DNA of 64,000 nucleotides from contig CM062819.1 in the NCBI GenBank assembly GCA_031772625.1, positions 825,323,003-825,387,002 on the forward strand. Direction: 5' to 3'. The DNA is from Pinus tabuliformis (lineage: Eukaryota > Streptophyta > Pinopsida > Pinales > Pinaceae). The notes under the pieces are model-generated. The model was not told where the DNA came from and searched no databases. It saw only the letters and a list, made by a program, of their open reading frames with translations. Shown one piece after another: positions 23,445-35,520 of the stretch. Positions within the stretch are counted from its first letter, which is position 1; every line of letters begins with the position of its first letter. Position numbers and translations under genes: made by a program.

Positions 23445-24968
23445 TACCTAGGTGCATGATCATGAAGGTTGCGCAAGTTCGAACGGGAGGTCAGGAGATC
23501 GATTGCCAAGACTATACAAGCCATAGTTTGGGCTGTTGGGAGACTGGCCGACTACTAGAATTGCGGAATGCACAGTCCAGTCTAGGTACTAACTGCTGGG
23601 ATTGCACAATGTGCAATTCTAGCTGGGAAGGACTGCTGGCATAGGGATAGATTTGCGCAATTTCTTGGGCCAAGCAGCCACTGTCCTCCATAAATGTGAA
23701 AAATAGTCCCGGAGGCTAGAGCTGGGTAAGAATGCTTAAATCTAGAGAGGAAGGTGAGCCTTCCTTCCCTAGATTGCGCAATGCAGCCTTGGTGAAGGCA
23801 GTGTCTGGGCCAAGGTTGGCCCAACTCGTCGATGAAAACTGAAAGCAACTAAGACAATAAATGCATGGCGACACTAAGTGTAGCAAAAGTGATTGACAGT
23901 GCATGAAAAACATGAATGAAAGATTCAGCAAACAGATCAACATGCATGTGGGTGAGGTAGTTCGCCGATTGGGCGAACGTCTGTGCAAAACAGTTTCATG
24001 CATGTGACAGCAGTGAGATAGAAACAAAAACTGAAACAGAGCTAGGACAAGCTAGTATATATGTAAACAACAACAAGTGTTCAAAGAAATCAAGCAAACA
24101 ATACTCCCATAAACGAAAACACAAAAAGCGACAGAAATGTAGCACAAGGCATGGGAAGCGAGCTTACCCAAAAAAAGTTGAGCTGAATGTGCCGACTGCT
24201 CCTAGATGTGATGTGGGATGTTAGAGCTACAAGGTTGATGTGAGGAATGAGCTCTGCAACGTTTGGTTGATGAGTTTTGATAACATCGAGGTTGTGACGC
24301 GCATGCCACAAATCTAGGGGAAGCAACACTTTGTGGGAGGTTTCAGAATTGCTCCTTGCATGTAACTTCCAATTGCTAAACATAGATCCCTGAAACAAGG
24401 GATGCATTTGCATGCTGCTTTGGGAGAAGCAACCCATGCATGTAAGTCTGTTTTGCTTAGTCTCGGATGGAACCATTCAACTCAGCTGCACATGCAAAAG
24501 ACTACTCGTTTGCTGGAGAAAAATGCGTATTTCTTGCTAGGAGCTGGGCTGGCTGCCCAGGAGAATTGTGCAATTTCTGGGTAGAGCAATTGATTGCTAC
24601 CCAAATTTACACAAATTTTGGGCTGAGAAGCCTTGCTGGGGAAATTTGCACAAATCCTGCTGGGAGTGTTGGTAGGTAGGATTGTGCAATCCTGGAGCCC
24701 AACAGGCTGCCAAAGAGGATTGCGCAATTTTTGGAGGGAAGGCTGGTTGCCCTCTAGAAATTCACAATTTTCAAGGGGAAGCTGCTCAGCTTGCAGCTGG
24801 ACCAAGTCTGGGTGAACAACCTATGAGGGAAATGGATCAAGATTTGACTGACATGCTACCTTTGTGTAAGAAAGACACTGAAGCTTGTGAACTTGACGAA
24901 GCAAGGCAAGCTGCTGTGAAGGTTGGAAGGGAGGCTCCAAAATGAGGCTAAGGCAAAATTTTGGAGGG
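23445..24968. repeat. Region with scattered degenerate repeats around TTGCGCAA-like words
   Basis: Words such as gattgcgcaat, aattgtgcaattt and tttgcacaaat, each near 'gctggg' or 'ggctgcc', recur in 23560-23830 and more densely in 24530-24790, suggesting an old tandem unit of about 60-70 bp. The short ORFs over it are by-products. No coding function is supported. Confidence 0.5.
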
Positions 24969-26339
24969 TGGTTGTAGCCGCTACAATAAGATGTTTTAAG
25001 GATTTTCTTTTTTCCTATGTTCCTAATGAAAACTGAAGATTTACAATTAAATTTCTACAATCAACTTTTGAAAAGGAAAGTAAAACAAGCTATCATGATC
25101 CTCTTTAATTGACTATTGTTAGTTGCTATGTAAAATGATAAAAACAGAGCTACCTAAACTAATGTTCTAGAAAGATAATTACTTCTACTCTAAAAAGAAT
25201 TACTTCTATTCAAGGATGAAATTTATAAAGCAATCTATGTTAAGATTTATGCACTGCAATCAACAATTTTACTTGAAATAATAAAAATAAAAGTAGAAAG
25301 AATGCGATCTAAATAAACATATTTACTTATGAAAAGAAGGAGATTATGTACATAGTCCTATTTTAGAAAGCATACAAATGATTTGAAATCGATAGACAAC
25401 AAATGAAAAACTGTAAACAAGTAATTACAAAGAAATGAAACTATGATAATGTAATTCCAGAAATAAAAAACGAAATGAACTGAATAATAAGCAAATGAAC
25501 CTTGATTGTTTGTAGGGGCCCTCCACAAAACAACAGGTTTTAAGACTTTATCTCAATAGCTAACTGTGCATGATATCGACGAGAATGCTTCTTCAATTAA
25601 AAAGGAATAGAGTTATGAAACTTCAAACAGTGAATTAAAAATTACATAAATGTCTGCATTCATGCTCAACAGATTGAGACTTTCATGCCTTAAAAACTTA
25701 AAAACAATCCCAATCTAAATACTAATATGATAACATAGAATTTAACGTTTCTCGACAATTTTCTATTTGGAAAGCAAATTGGAGAGTCATGATCTATTTG
25801 AACTCTCGCTACTTTGTTCATCCACACGTTGACCTTCTTCTTTGACTGTGCCACTAGGCGATTTCCTTGATGATTTGGCTCAAATGAATAGGAGGAGATC
25901 CATGAGGAGATCAATCCCTATATGCCCATGTGCTTCTTTTCTTGGTTGGCATACTGGAATTCGGAAAACCATGGAGATAGTTGCCGAACCATTAAACAAC
26001 TACAAATTCGTGTTAATTCTGTAGCTATTACAATATTTAACTTAATAATAAGGCACATTAATAAGTATGAAAAATAAGACGTCTGAGTACCTTACCATGT
26101 CAAAATATATAGTTTTACTATTTATTTGAGTTGATAGAAATGATGAAAAGAGGAAAAATGGATGGAAATGGTGTAAAAAACAAAACAGTCATGAGACTCT
26201 ACAGTTCTCTTGCTTGTTTTGGATGTTTTGCAGATTCCAATTTTAGCATTTGGAATTGGAGCTAAAGCTTATAATCGGAGGGAAGAAAAGAGCTTGCATT
26301 GGTTCCTAAGTAAGTATTTCCTCCATATTTCAACTCTCT
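24969..26339. other. AT-rich intergenic DNA, no supported gene
   Basis: A 74-codon frame on - (25690-25914) and a 60-codon frame on + (25842-26024) overlap each other and match nothing I know. Confidence 0.4.
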
Positions 26340-27595
26340 AAGGAAAGCAAATCATTTTTGTCTTGGTTGTTTCTAGATAAAACCACTGGCTCTAGGGAGA
26401 TTGCTTATGTCCGCAAAAGTATTTCATCCTTAAACAATGGGGGTGTGAAGGGAACCAAGCCCACAAATGGGAATTCTGCCTCATTCAAGGAGGTATTACA
26501 AGGAAATAAGTCAACTTCTACTGATAAAAACCAATACATTCCAGGTCCCTATATAGTAGAGCAAATGGAGGAATCTCCTGTTATGGATGCCAATTTAGAT
26601 GAGGTTTCTTCTCTCTTCTCAGTCCTCCAATATAAGGCAGTTATATGTATATTTAATGGCTTTTGGCCAAAACCTAAATATTTATTCTAATGGTTTACTC
26701 CTTTTGGACTCAAAACATTGTCATTTATTATGCTAAAAGGGCTTCTTTATTGTCTAATTTGAAACACAAAAGGATTTGGATTTTGTTTTAAATGTAGGGC
26801 CTTGGTTCTGGGAAGAGCTAGATTATTCATTACTCCATGGTTCCTCAAGTTCGATGCTACAACCATGGTGGTTTCTACTATGTCGGTTTGGGTGAGTTTC
26901 CCTGACCTCCCCCTTCCTTTTTAGCACCACAAAGTTTTGGAGGGAATCATAAACATTTTGAGAAAATTCAAAAAAGTGGACCTAGAGAGAATGACTAATA
27001 GTCTCATCACATTTTCCAAAATATGTGTGGAGATTGATCTCCGTAAAGGGATTCCAAATCATCTTGTACTGAATCACAAGAACCTCCATTGGTACCAAGA
27101 TTTAGACTATGAGAACACTGCATTTTGATGCCGTGTATGTTTCTAAATAGGACACTTACAGAGTTCATGTCCTCAGGAAAAGAAGGTCCACAAGAAGAAG
27201 AAAGGGTAGTGAAAGAGAAAAAAAGGATGGCAGTTCCTAGTGCATCCTCCTTTGGAGGATGAAGCTGAAGAAACTAAGGAAAGTCAACCTGATAAAGAAG
27301 AAGAGGCAGTCCTTTCTCAACACAGAGTCATTCCGGTTTGAGATGCTTTCGTTTAGATGACCCCCTTAGCTTCTATTACTTAGGATATTAAGATGCAAGA
27401 AGTTTCTTCACTTGCATAAATACAATTATCGGATGGGCTTGGGGGATCCAAAAGAGCCCTTGTTTCAGAGAGTTATGAGTTTGATAAAGAACCAACCCTG
27501 TTGGGCTCAAATGGAGCATTGACTTTGGTTATGGTTGAATCAAATTTAGATGGTTGACGCAAATTTCAAAAAGAGAAGGGTAAAAAGTCTGATTA
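26340..27595 (+). pseudogene. DUF4283/zinc-knuckle protein (LINE ORF1-like), degenerate
   Basis: Reading through several stops and shifts, the order of a plant DUF4283-type nucleic-acid-binding protein is visible. SVLQYKAVICIFNGFWPKP (26620-26680) is followed by WFTPFG, then TPWFLKFD...VWVSFPDLPLPF near 26830-26925. Next come LEGIINILRKF...ICVEIDLRKG (26937-27055) and DYENTAF, and a knuckle-like C-RVC-x4-GH-LQSS-C near 27130-27165. The C-terminal tail has a WRK-like Lys-rich end (27550-27590). At least three nonsense codons occur, including ones just before and inside the knuckle. No RT follows, so this is an isolated ORF1-like remnant or retrocopy. An 'aataaa' at about 27745 could be an old polyadenylation signal. 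Confidence 0.65.
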
Positions 27596-28370
27596 ATCTA
27601 GTAATGTCCATTTTATATTGCCAACTTCCAATGTATCTTTTATTTGTATGTTCTTCTTATTTTTGTTGTTTGCCTGTGTGGTAATCACCTTCAGAATGCT
27701 CTTATAGCATATACAAGATGTAATTTTATTTTTCTCCTTGATTAATAAAATTGTGCGTCTTTTTATATGGAAAATAAAGGTAATGAAATTAGGATTAATC
27801 AATATTATTATTATTATTATTTTTTTCTCTAACATATTTAAATAAAAAGTAGATTAATGGTAATCTATAAACTTGATCGGTAATCTAACAAAATCTAAAT
27901 AAATACAAATCTTAATTAAACTAAAACCCAGAATAATAATAAACTTTACCTTAATACAACACATTTTAATATATATATATATATATATTTCATCTCTTAT
28001 ATATAATAAATTAAAATTGATACTATTTATATATAAAATTAATACTAATTATATATAAAATTAATATATAGTATATTATGATATTTATTTTTAATTAATA
28101 CTATATTATGATATTTATTTTTAGTGATACCATTGTTGGTATATACATGGGATGAATTAAAAAATGGTATGGTAACATAGGGGTGGCTATAAAATGGTCC
28201 ATTTATAATCTAAGTACCTTTCAATGATGGTGGATTTTCTCTTATGGTGATTTGAACAAATTTATGTAGATGGAACAACTTATTGCCCATGCATATTAAT
28301 AAATTAAATAGAATAGGAACAATTTAAAATGTATGTGTTGATAAAACTTTAGCTTGGTATAAAGAGAATC
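27596..28370. other. AT-rich DNA with TA and AT-rich simple repeats
   Basis: Includes a (TA)n run near 27970-27989 and repeated 'atattatgatatttattttta' around 28070-28125. No gene was seen. Confidence 0.5.
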
Positions 28371-28635
28371 ATTTTTTTGTTTTTACTAAATTGGATGTGT
28401 ATTTGAAATAAGCCTCCCTTATTTTTAATGACTGGTAGAATTAGTAACACACTGATTCTCGTACTTGCGTGATAGAGGGTCAATCTCCAATTACTAGAGT
28501 TATACCCTTTAGGTGTAATCGCACCACCCCTAAGCATGGCACACGAGTAAGTCGAGGTTTGAACCTATAACTTGCACAAAAACACGAGCACTTTAACAAT
28601 ACGTTCACTGACCAACAAGCTGCACCCATGCGAAC
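28371..28635 (-). mobile_element. Candidate tRNA-derived SINE
   Basis: On the - strand a tRNA-like head carries an A-box-like GCAGCTTGTTGG (plus 28612-28623) and, about 50 bp on, a clear B box GGTTCAAACC (28556-28565). The body of about 200 bp ends in an A-rich stretch (AAAAACAAAAAAA, 28372-28386). The total of about 265 bp fits plant SINEs. A second copy of the 3' part (actaaattggatgtg...) occurs near 28755-28800. No target duplication was identified. Confidence 0.45.
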
Positions 28636-29579
28636 TTAAAATAAACCTTATAAAATATAAATTAGATAAAAATATCAACCAATGCTGGACTTAAGCGTAA
28701 ATAAAATATGAATGCATTGAATCTCAAACTCACCTTTTATTGGAGACGGTCATTTTTTTTCCCTTACTAAATTGGATGTGCATATGAAATAGACCCATCT
28801 TAATAAATCATAGCTAATCAATTGATTATAGAGTTGGAGTTGGGTAAACATATCAACCAATACTAGACAATGTAAATAAAATATGGATACATTGCATCTG
28901 AAACTCACAATCTTCTTCATCTTCAATATATAATGGCCGTTAAATATTAGATGTATTTAGCTTTTTTAATCAGTATTTAATAAACTAGCATTTGCACCTT
29001 ATGTTGCAAAGGAAACGTCGTAAGGCATAGAGTGGGGAAGAATAGCGACATGTGAATGGACATTGTTGAAAACAAGGGTGGATGATAATGAGTTACAATT
29101 GCAATAGTTAGTTATGTGTACTCTGAAAATGGATATTTTGCTATGGTCAATCTAACACATTCATTAATTAGATGACAACGAAAGAGTTTCGAGCCCAAGA
29201 TGAACCAACACGAATCTTTTCTACAAGACTGAAATTGCCTAAATTATTCCTCAATCAGTGGAAATAACCATTTCCCTCCTCTGATACCTAAAATACATTG
29301 TAGGAGACTCATTATTCAAGTAATTTAATATAACTAACAATTGCCCCAAAAGATGCAAAGAGAAGCCGATAAAAATGTTAAATTGAAAGAATTGCATTTT
29401 GGTTCAAAATAATAAATATTATAATAATTCAATCATTCAAACTAAACCTAGTCAATAAATTGCCTAAAATAAAATAAATCCTTAATCAAAATTATACAAA
29501 TTATTATTCTTCGTTTCTCTCAATTATTTATATAATAAAATCCAATCAATCATTCAAAATTGAGCACATCAGGCAGGCC
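28636..29579. other. AT-rich intergenic DNA
   Basis: A short phrase around 'aaaatatgaatgcattgaatctcaaactcac' occurs twice (about 28705-28735 and 28878-28908). Otherwise nothing was recognised. Confidence 0.45.
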
Positions 29580-29700
29580 AGTCCGCTTTGCCTACAATAA
29601 AACTCATTGGGTTTCCAAATCCATAGGTTGAGATTGAGCCCCCGCTTTGCCCACAATAGAACTCTCTGGGCTTTCAGACCCATAGGTTGAGATTGATCCA
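29580..29700. repeat. Two-copy tandem repeat, unit about 63 bp
   Basis: The block 'ccgctttgcc...aactc...gggtttcc...cataggttgagattga' is repeated once with few changes. Confidence 0.8.
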
Positions 29701-29914
29701 CAACCTGTTGCTACTGGTTTTGCTAGTAATTCAAAGGTCTTCTGAATAACATGATGTGTGGCTCAGGACGATGAATGGCATAGTGCACCCATCCACGAGA
29801 CTGCTGAACTCCAATGCTTGCCATTCGTTCTGGACCAAAAAGAATATCAATTTGGTTAAAATTATTAATATGTTTATAAAAATAAAAATAAAAAATAAAA
29901 CAAACAAACAGATT

Positions 29915-31060
29915 ATCGCATTAAAAATGGCATTTGAAAACAAATTAGGCGTTGATTACCACATTGGGAAGTTGGCAAAACATAAAAAAATGCATTTGAG
30001 AAAAAATGCGGTGCTTACCTCATTGAGAAGTGAGTTCTTGGGAAGCAATTTGGCAGTGTCCGGAGGGAGAACCACATGTTAGGAGATGACACATAATGCC
30101 CAATCATCAAAATAATCCATTTGGGTGAAATAAAACCCTAATTACATATATTCAACTCACCACCTAGACAACCAGCAATCAAGCATACCCACACTCAAAG
30201 ATAAAACTATAAATATCTCAAAGAAACTTTGATATGCATCTGATTGTAACTGACCAAAAGCAGTGGTCAGGCATTTATTTAATATATGTCCAAACTTCCA
30301 AGAAATGATTTGCAATGTAAGAACAACATGGACACATCGTCTCCTTCTCTGCATTTATTTAAATACCTAGCATTCTAACTTTAAAGGGACCTACATAAAT
30401 TCATGGAAAACCTTCAATCTAGACATCAATAGGTTGTCTTGGGTGGAGGGCCATGATGACAAAGAATTTCGAATACATCTTATAAGGAGATTTTGAAGTT
30501 AACAGATATGATTGCGGGATTGGAACAATCGTCGATCCTTCAGTTTAGCAAAAGCAAATTTCTTAATAAATTCCAGATATCATGGGCGACGATTCCTTCA
30601 ATTTTATTAAGATATTTGACATTACATCCTTTTATATACTCACTGTGAGGTTCTTATTTTCACTTGACAGAAATCAAGCAGGTCTAAAACCAAAGGCTTG
30701 TCCAACAAAGAATGAAAAGCTCAAAATTGGATGCAGGGTTTGCCCCTGGCTTAAGGCCTATTCCACGACTAAGAATACATGTTAATTCATGACAGGCATC
30801 ACTAACATGGTTTGAATACTTGAAATCTTGTGTTGCTTTTATCGCTTAAGTGTTTGGAGTAAGCTTGTTCTCTGTTGCATTAAAAATGGCATTTGAAAAG
30901 AAATTAGGTGTTGATTACACCTTGGGAAGTTGGCAAAACAAATGCATTTGCATTAAAAATGGCATTTGAAAACAAATTAGGTGCTGATTACCACATTGGG
31001 AAGTTGGTAGAACAGATGCATTTGCATTGAAAATAGCATTTGAGAACAAAAATGTGGTGC
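29915..31060. repeat. Dispersed/tandem 70-bp repeat (gcattaaaaatggcatttgaaa family)
   Basis: Copies start at about 29917 (with a degenerate partner near 29990), 30877, 30952 and 31023. Each reads gcattaaaaatggcatttga... followed by aaattaggtg and a 'gattaccacattgggaagttgg'-like segment. The sequence between 30100 and 30870 has no recognised gene. Confidence 0.8.
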
Positions 31061-31187
31061 TAATAGATACTTTGTAGCTAATAGATACTTTGTTCTTGGC
31101 TCTGCAGTTAAATCATACCGGGTTAATATCGAGACATGGTCGAGGAATGTTTTTTTTTTTCAATATGGAAGCCTGCAAGAAAGATTA

Positions 31188-31985
31188 ATGGAGAAAGAAC
31201 CCAATATGTATAAACCACAGGCTGCAAAATTCACAAAGAGTTTTCCCCTGTTGCTAACCAATCAAACCAATAGGAGTTCCTTCATCCAAGACATTGTATT
31301 TCTTCCTCAGGAAGTCCTCTTCTTAGTACGCTTGTCTTCTACAAACTCCAATCTGATATCCCACAAATCATCCCCCAGTTGTTCATTCTCGCAACAAATC
31401 CATACACCAGTGAATGCCATCGAGTATTTACAATTTGGATATTCTATCCAACCACGAGCTGCAGTCGGATGCCAGGTTCCTCCCCCTGCAACCCATTGGT
31501 CTGCAACATCAGTGGCCCTAGTGGACACAACTAATTATAGCTCAGATTTACCAGAGATCATCACAGAAAAATTGGGTTACTTTTATCATTCCAGACCCAT
31601 CAAATGGGATTATATGGTATATGAGAGCTTGGCCACAGAGAGGGATATTGTTTTATTTTCCAAATGGATTAACCATAGACAAGGACTCAACATTGAAACC
31701 AAATATCTATGTTGCATATTCAACAATACCATTGAAACTATGGTCACACTCTGCACAAGAAGTCATTAGACGCAAGCATCCCAATGAATGAGTTCGTTAT
31801 CAGCTCATTGCCTCCAAAATCACTCTTCGAATCCATGGGAAATCCATTCCTTTCGTCGCTTATTGTAAAATCCCGCCATCGCATCATTCAAGCAAAAGTA
31901 GTACTCAAGATAATGCACAGAAAATGAGACTACTCTGTGCCTGCACCATGGTGTTCATTGGCCCTTATTTCCTTTCCGTTATGTT
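31188..31985 (+). pseudogene. GT92 (GALS-like galactan galactosyltransferase) gene, 5' fragment
   Basis: A 193-codon frame (31188-31769) holds SIQPRAAVGCQVPPPATHWSA and then KWDYMVYESLATERDIVLF and INHRQGLN, which read like the N-terminal half of plant GT92 proteins. A 1-nt shift at about 31750 is needed to continue into AQEVIRRKHPNE, and after a stop to LRIHGKSIPFVAY and RLLCACTMVF, close to the family's conserved CACTMV segment. The central catalytic part is missing. GT92 GALS enzymes extend beta-1,4-galactan side chains of pectin in the Golgi (family knowledge). Identity rests on remembered motifs; the fragment is clearly non-functional. Confidence 0.55.
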
Positions 31986-32370
31986 ATGTGGATAAAAACA
32001 CTGTATCGTTTAATTGAAATTTATGGATGGATTTGAATCATTGGCCCTTATTTCCTTTCTTTGGGTTCAGATCATTCAAGCCTTTAGTTCGCTTGACCAG
32101 GATGCCTCAAAGTCAATACTCAGATAAATACACCGATGATACCTATGAATACAAGTTTGTAACTAAGAGCTTGTGCTATTTTTTTTGTTAAAGAAAATAT
32201 TTTTTTTGCTTTTTGGCTAGATGGTGGACTTTCAGATCCACTCAACCAACCGCATACTACATCTATCATTGACAACCTCCTATTGATTTAACCCTATAGA
32301 TACATACAATTGCAGTTTCCCTTCATTGCCACTGTAATTTGGAGCCTGGTTCTTTATCATTCAAAGTTGC
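31960..32370 (-). repeat. Inverted copy of the GT92 3' end and downstream sequence
   Basis: The reverse complement of 32700-33010 (and of 34365-34790). It includes the last codons of the GT92 frame and about 300 bp of 3' flank. With 32700-33010 it forms an inverted repeat whose arms are about 300 bp with a spacer of about 340 bp. Confidence 0.85.
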
Positions 32371-32454
32371 AGGGAAAGGAAGCTGAAGCCCTACAAATCC
32401 ATACTTCTTTTGGAAGCTGCCTCTCGTAAGTTGCTCAATGTAATACACCTCTTT

Positions 32455-32766
32455 TAGTTGAAGAAGGCATACAGAACAGTGTATGTGAAGGCACAGAGAA
32501 GAGTGATCAATCACTACAAGTACCAGGCTTGGAGTGAATTCAAGGCTAAGTTTCGAAGGAGGGTGTCTGCGTATGTCGTGGATTGGAAAGAGTCTAGGAA
32601 TGTTGTGTCCCAAGATCGAGCTCCAGGCCTTGGCAACAGGGCCATCAAACCCCATGAATGGGAGAATATGTTCTGCCAAGTGAATGACAGTGCATTGAAG
32701 GAGTTTACACGTAGAGCGTTTTCTTTGAATGATAAAGAACCAGGCTCCAAATTACAGTGGCAATGA
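32455..32766 (+). pseudogene. GT92 (GALS-like) gene, C-terminal exon fragment
   Basis: The 102-codon frame contains HYKYQAWSEFKAKFRRRVSAY, then VVDWKE and SQDRAPGLG, then a PHEWENMFCQVNDSALKEF segment. This is the order at the C-terminus of plant GT92 proteins as I recall it (Y-x-V-W-E-x-F-K, R-V-x-x-Y-V-x-D-W, D-R-x-P-G-L-G, W-x-x-x-F-C-E-V). It is open up to a TGA, but the middle of the gene (between about 31985 and 32455) has been replaced by the inverted copy, so it cannot make the enzyme. The same 3' end recurs at 34365-34465. Confidence 0.6.
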
Positions 32767-33010
32767 AGGGCAACTGCAATTGTATGTATCTATAGGGTTA
32801 AATCAATAGGAGGTTGTCAATGATAGATGTAGTATGCGGTTCGTTGAGTGGATCTGAAAGTCCACCATCTAGCCAAAAAGCAAAACAAATATTTTATTTA
32901 ACAAAAAAAATAGTGCAAGCTCTGAGTTACAAACCTGTATTCATAAGTATCATCAGTGTATTTATCTGAGTACTGAATTTGAGGCATCCTGGTCAAGCGA
33001 ACTATACCAT
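32700..33010 (+). repeat. GT92 3' end and flank, forward copy (hairpin arm)
   Basis: Near-identical to 34395-34710 in direct orientation and to 32060-32370 in inverse orientation. Runs from 'ctttgaatgataaagaacc' to 'ggcatcctggtcaagcgaact'. Confidence 0.88.
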
Positions 33011-33097
33011 CTATAAGGTACAAATTTGAATGATTTGATGAATTGAGAGGTTCCTTTGAGAATAGATGAAATTAATTTGTCTGTAATCTGCACGCAG

Positions 33098-33880
<783 letters not shown>

Positions 33881-34364
33881 TTTAAATCAGAGTACTAAAA
33901 TTGAATTAGAGAGAGCAGACTCAAACTCATAAACACAACAACTTAAAACACTTAGAACTTTAGAACCTCGTAACTTATCTTCATTTAATCACTTATCTTC
34001 ATTCAATCACTGAACTGATTTTTATACACAGAGGAAATTTCTGGAATCGGTGAGGCGGTAGCTTCTCTAAGAAGCTATCCAGCTCTTCAGACTTCTTCTC
34101 CAGAAGACGCCGACTTCTCTAGAAGACGCTAGGTTCTGTATTAATGTTGGTGGTTGGATTTATCAATGTTTTCCAACAAATTGAATATGGGTTCATACAA
34201 GTCTTGACTAAATGTTGGAAAATGAAATTCAGGGAAAGCAGAAAGGTTCCATAGGCATGTCATTTATTGTGAACTGGATGGTGCCATTCAAAAAATCATT
34301 GCTTGTTTAATAGGCTACCCAGAGAAAAATTGACTTCAAAATAGGATGGTATGTGAAGCGTGCA
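33881..34364. other. Intergenic, nothing recognised
   Basis: Contains a short direct repeat ('cttatcttcattcaatcac', 33975-34015) and an imperfect 'cttctccagaagacgc' doublet (34098-34132). No gene was seen. Confidence 0.5.
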
Positions 34365-34800
34365 ATTTGTTCTGCCAAGTGAATGACAGTGCATTGAAGG
34401 AGTTTACAGGTAGAGCGTTTTCTTTGAATAATAAAGAACCAGGCTCCAAATTACAGTGGCAATGAAGGGCAACTGCAATTGTATGTATGTATAGGGTTAA
34501 ATCAATAGGAGGTTGTCAATGATAGATGTAGTATGCGGTTCGTTGAGTGGATCTGAAAGTCCACCATCCAGCCAAAAAGCAAAACAAATATTTTATTTAA
34601 CAAAAAAAATAGCGCAAGCTCTGAGTTACAGACCTATATTCATAAGTATCATCAGTGTATTTATCTGAGTACTGAATTTGAGGCATCCTGGTCGAGCGAA
34701 CTAAAGGCTGGAATGATTTGAACACAAAGAAAGGAAATAAGGGCCAATGATTCAAATCCATCTAAAAATTGCAATTAAACGATAAAATATTTTTACCCAG
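34365..34800 (+). repeat. Third copy of the GT92 3' end and flank
   Basis: Starts in the coding end (ttctgccaagtgaatgacag...) and runs through the same 3' flank as 32640-33005, then continues further (aaaggctggaatgatttgaac...) matching the outer part of the inverted copy at 31960-32080. Confidence 0.85.
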
Positions 34801-34904
34801 ATAACGGGGACTAGCATTTAAGACAAAATAACGATAAACCCAGAAGTAATCCCCGTAGAGCCTGATTAAATATATAAAATGAAGGAATCTGTTCTACCGT
34901 GATC

Positions 34905-35395
34905 AATTCATAGCCTGAAATACAAAAATTTAAACAGGCTTTTTATAGATCCGAAAAATGTGGGTAAAGGGTTAGTTAATGCCAACCTGGTGTATAGCGG
35001 ATAGGTCGAATTCCGCCCTGAGAACTTGAAATGCCCTGCAAACAGCGGTGGAAAGCTCTGACAAAACCTTGAACCGAAAATTAGTGAGCGAGAACCTGAG
35101 ATTGGGCGAATGAGATGGCGCGTAAAAGGTCGAAATGACGAACTTAGTGAGGAATAAACTAACCAGCGCGAAGGGCAAAAGGAATACAACCAGGAGAATG
35201 ACAGGAAAACTGTTTTTAATGGTTCGGCTTCCCACGATCTTCGGCTTCCCACGATCAACGATCAAACTTTGTTTAATCGTCTAACACCACAAATCAACGG
35301 TTAACAATAGGACACGCTTTGTTTAATCGTCTAACACCACAAATCAACGGTTAACAATAGGACACGGTGTCAGCTGGGTCAATTCACTTCAAAAG
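34905..35395 (-). pseudogene. Partial duplicate of acid invertase exon 1 and its 5' flank
   Basis: The frame from 35265 to about 34972 repeats the start of the invertase ([20 protein letters not shown] onward, including the hydrophobic anchor) with a few replacements, and stops before the RT-YHFQP-type segment. The upstream flank is also copied, with a 53-bp tandem duplication (about 35268-35370) not present in the other copy. No mini-exon or further exons follow, so it is a truncated tandem copy placed just downstream of the main gene. Confidence 0.85.
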
Positions 35396-35520
35396 GAAAT
35401 GCCTTACGGCGTAATAACCGTTTCAAAACACAGCGCCAACTAACTAACCACACCACGAAAATCTCCGCAATTTTTTGACAAATTGCAAAGTTTTGATTAC
35501 ATCTCATAAAACCCATTTAT

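Noticed and set aside
25690..25914. 74-codon ORF with a Lys-rich VNVWMN segment
   Set aside because: No family recognised, AT-rich surroundings and an overlapping opposite frame; not supportable as a gene.
31307..31528. 73-codon ORF on the - strand with Trp-rich sequence
   Set aside because: It is antisense to the GT92-like reading, which has recognisable motifs and continues into downstream family segments.
34908..35258. Second - strand frame across invertase exon 1 (also at 38332-38694)
   Set aside because: Only the other frame leads into [11 protein letters not shown] and the NDPN mini-exon, so this is a shadow frame.
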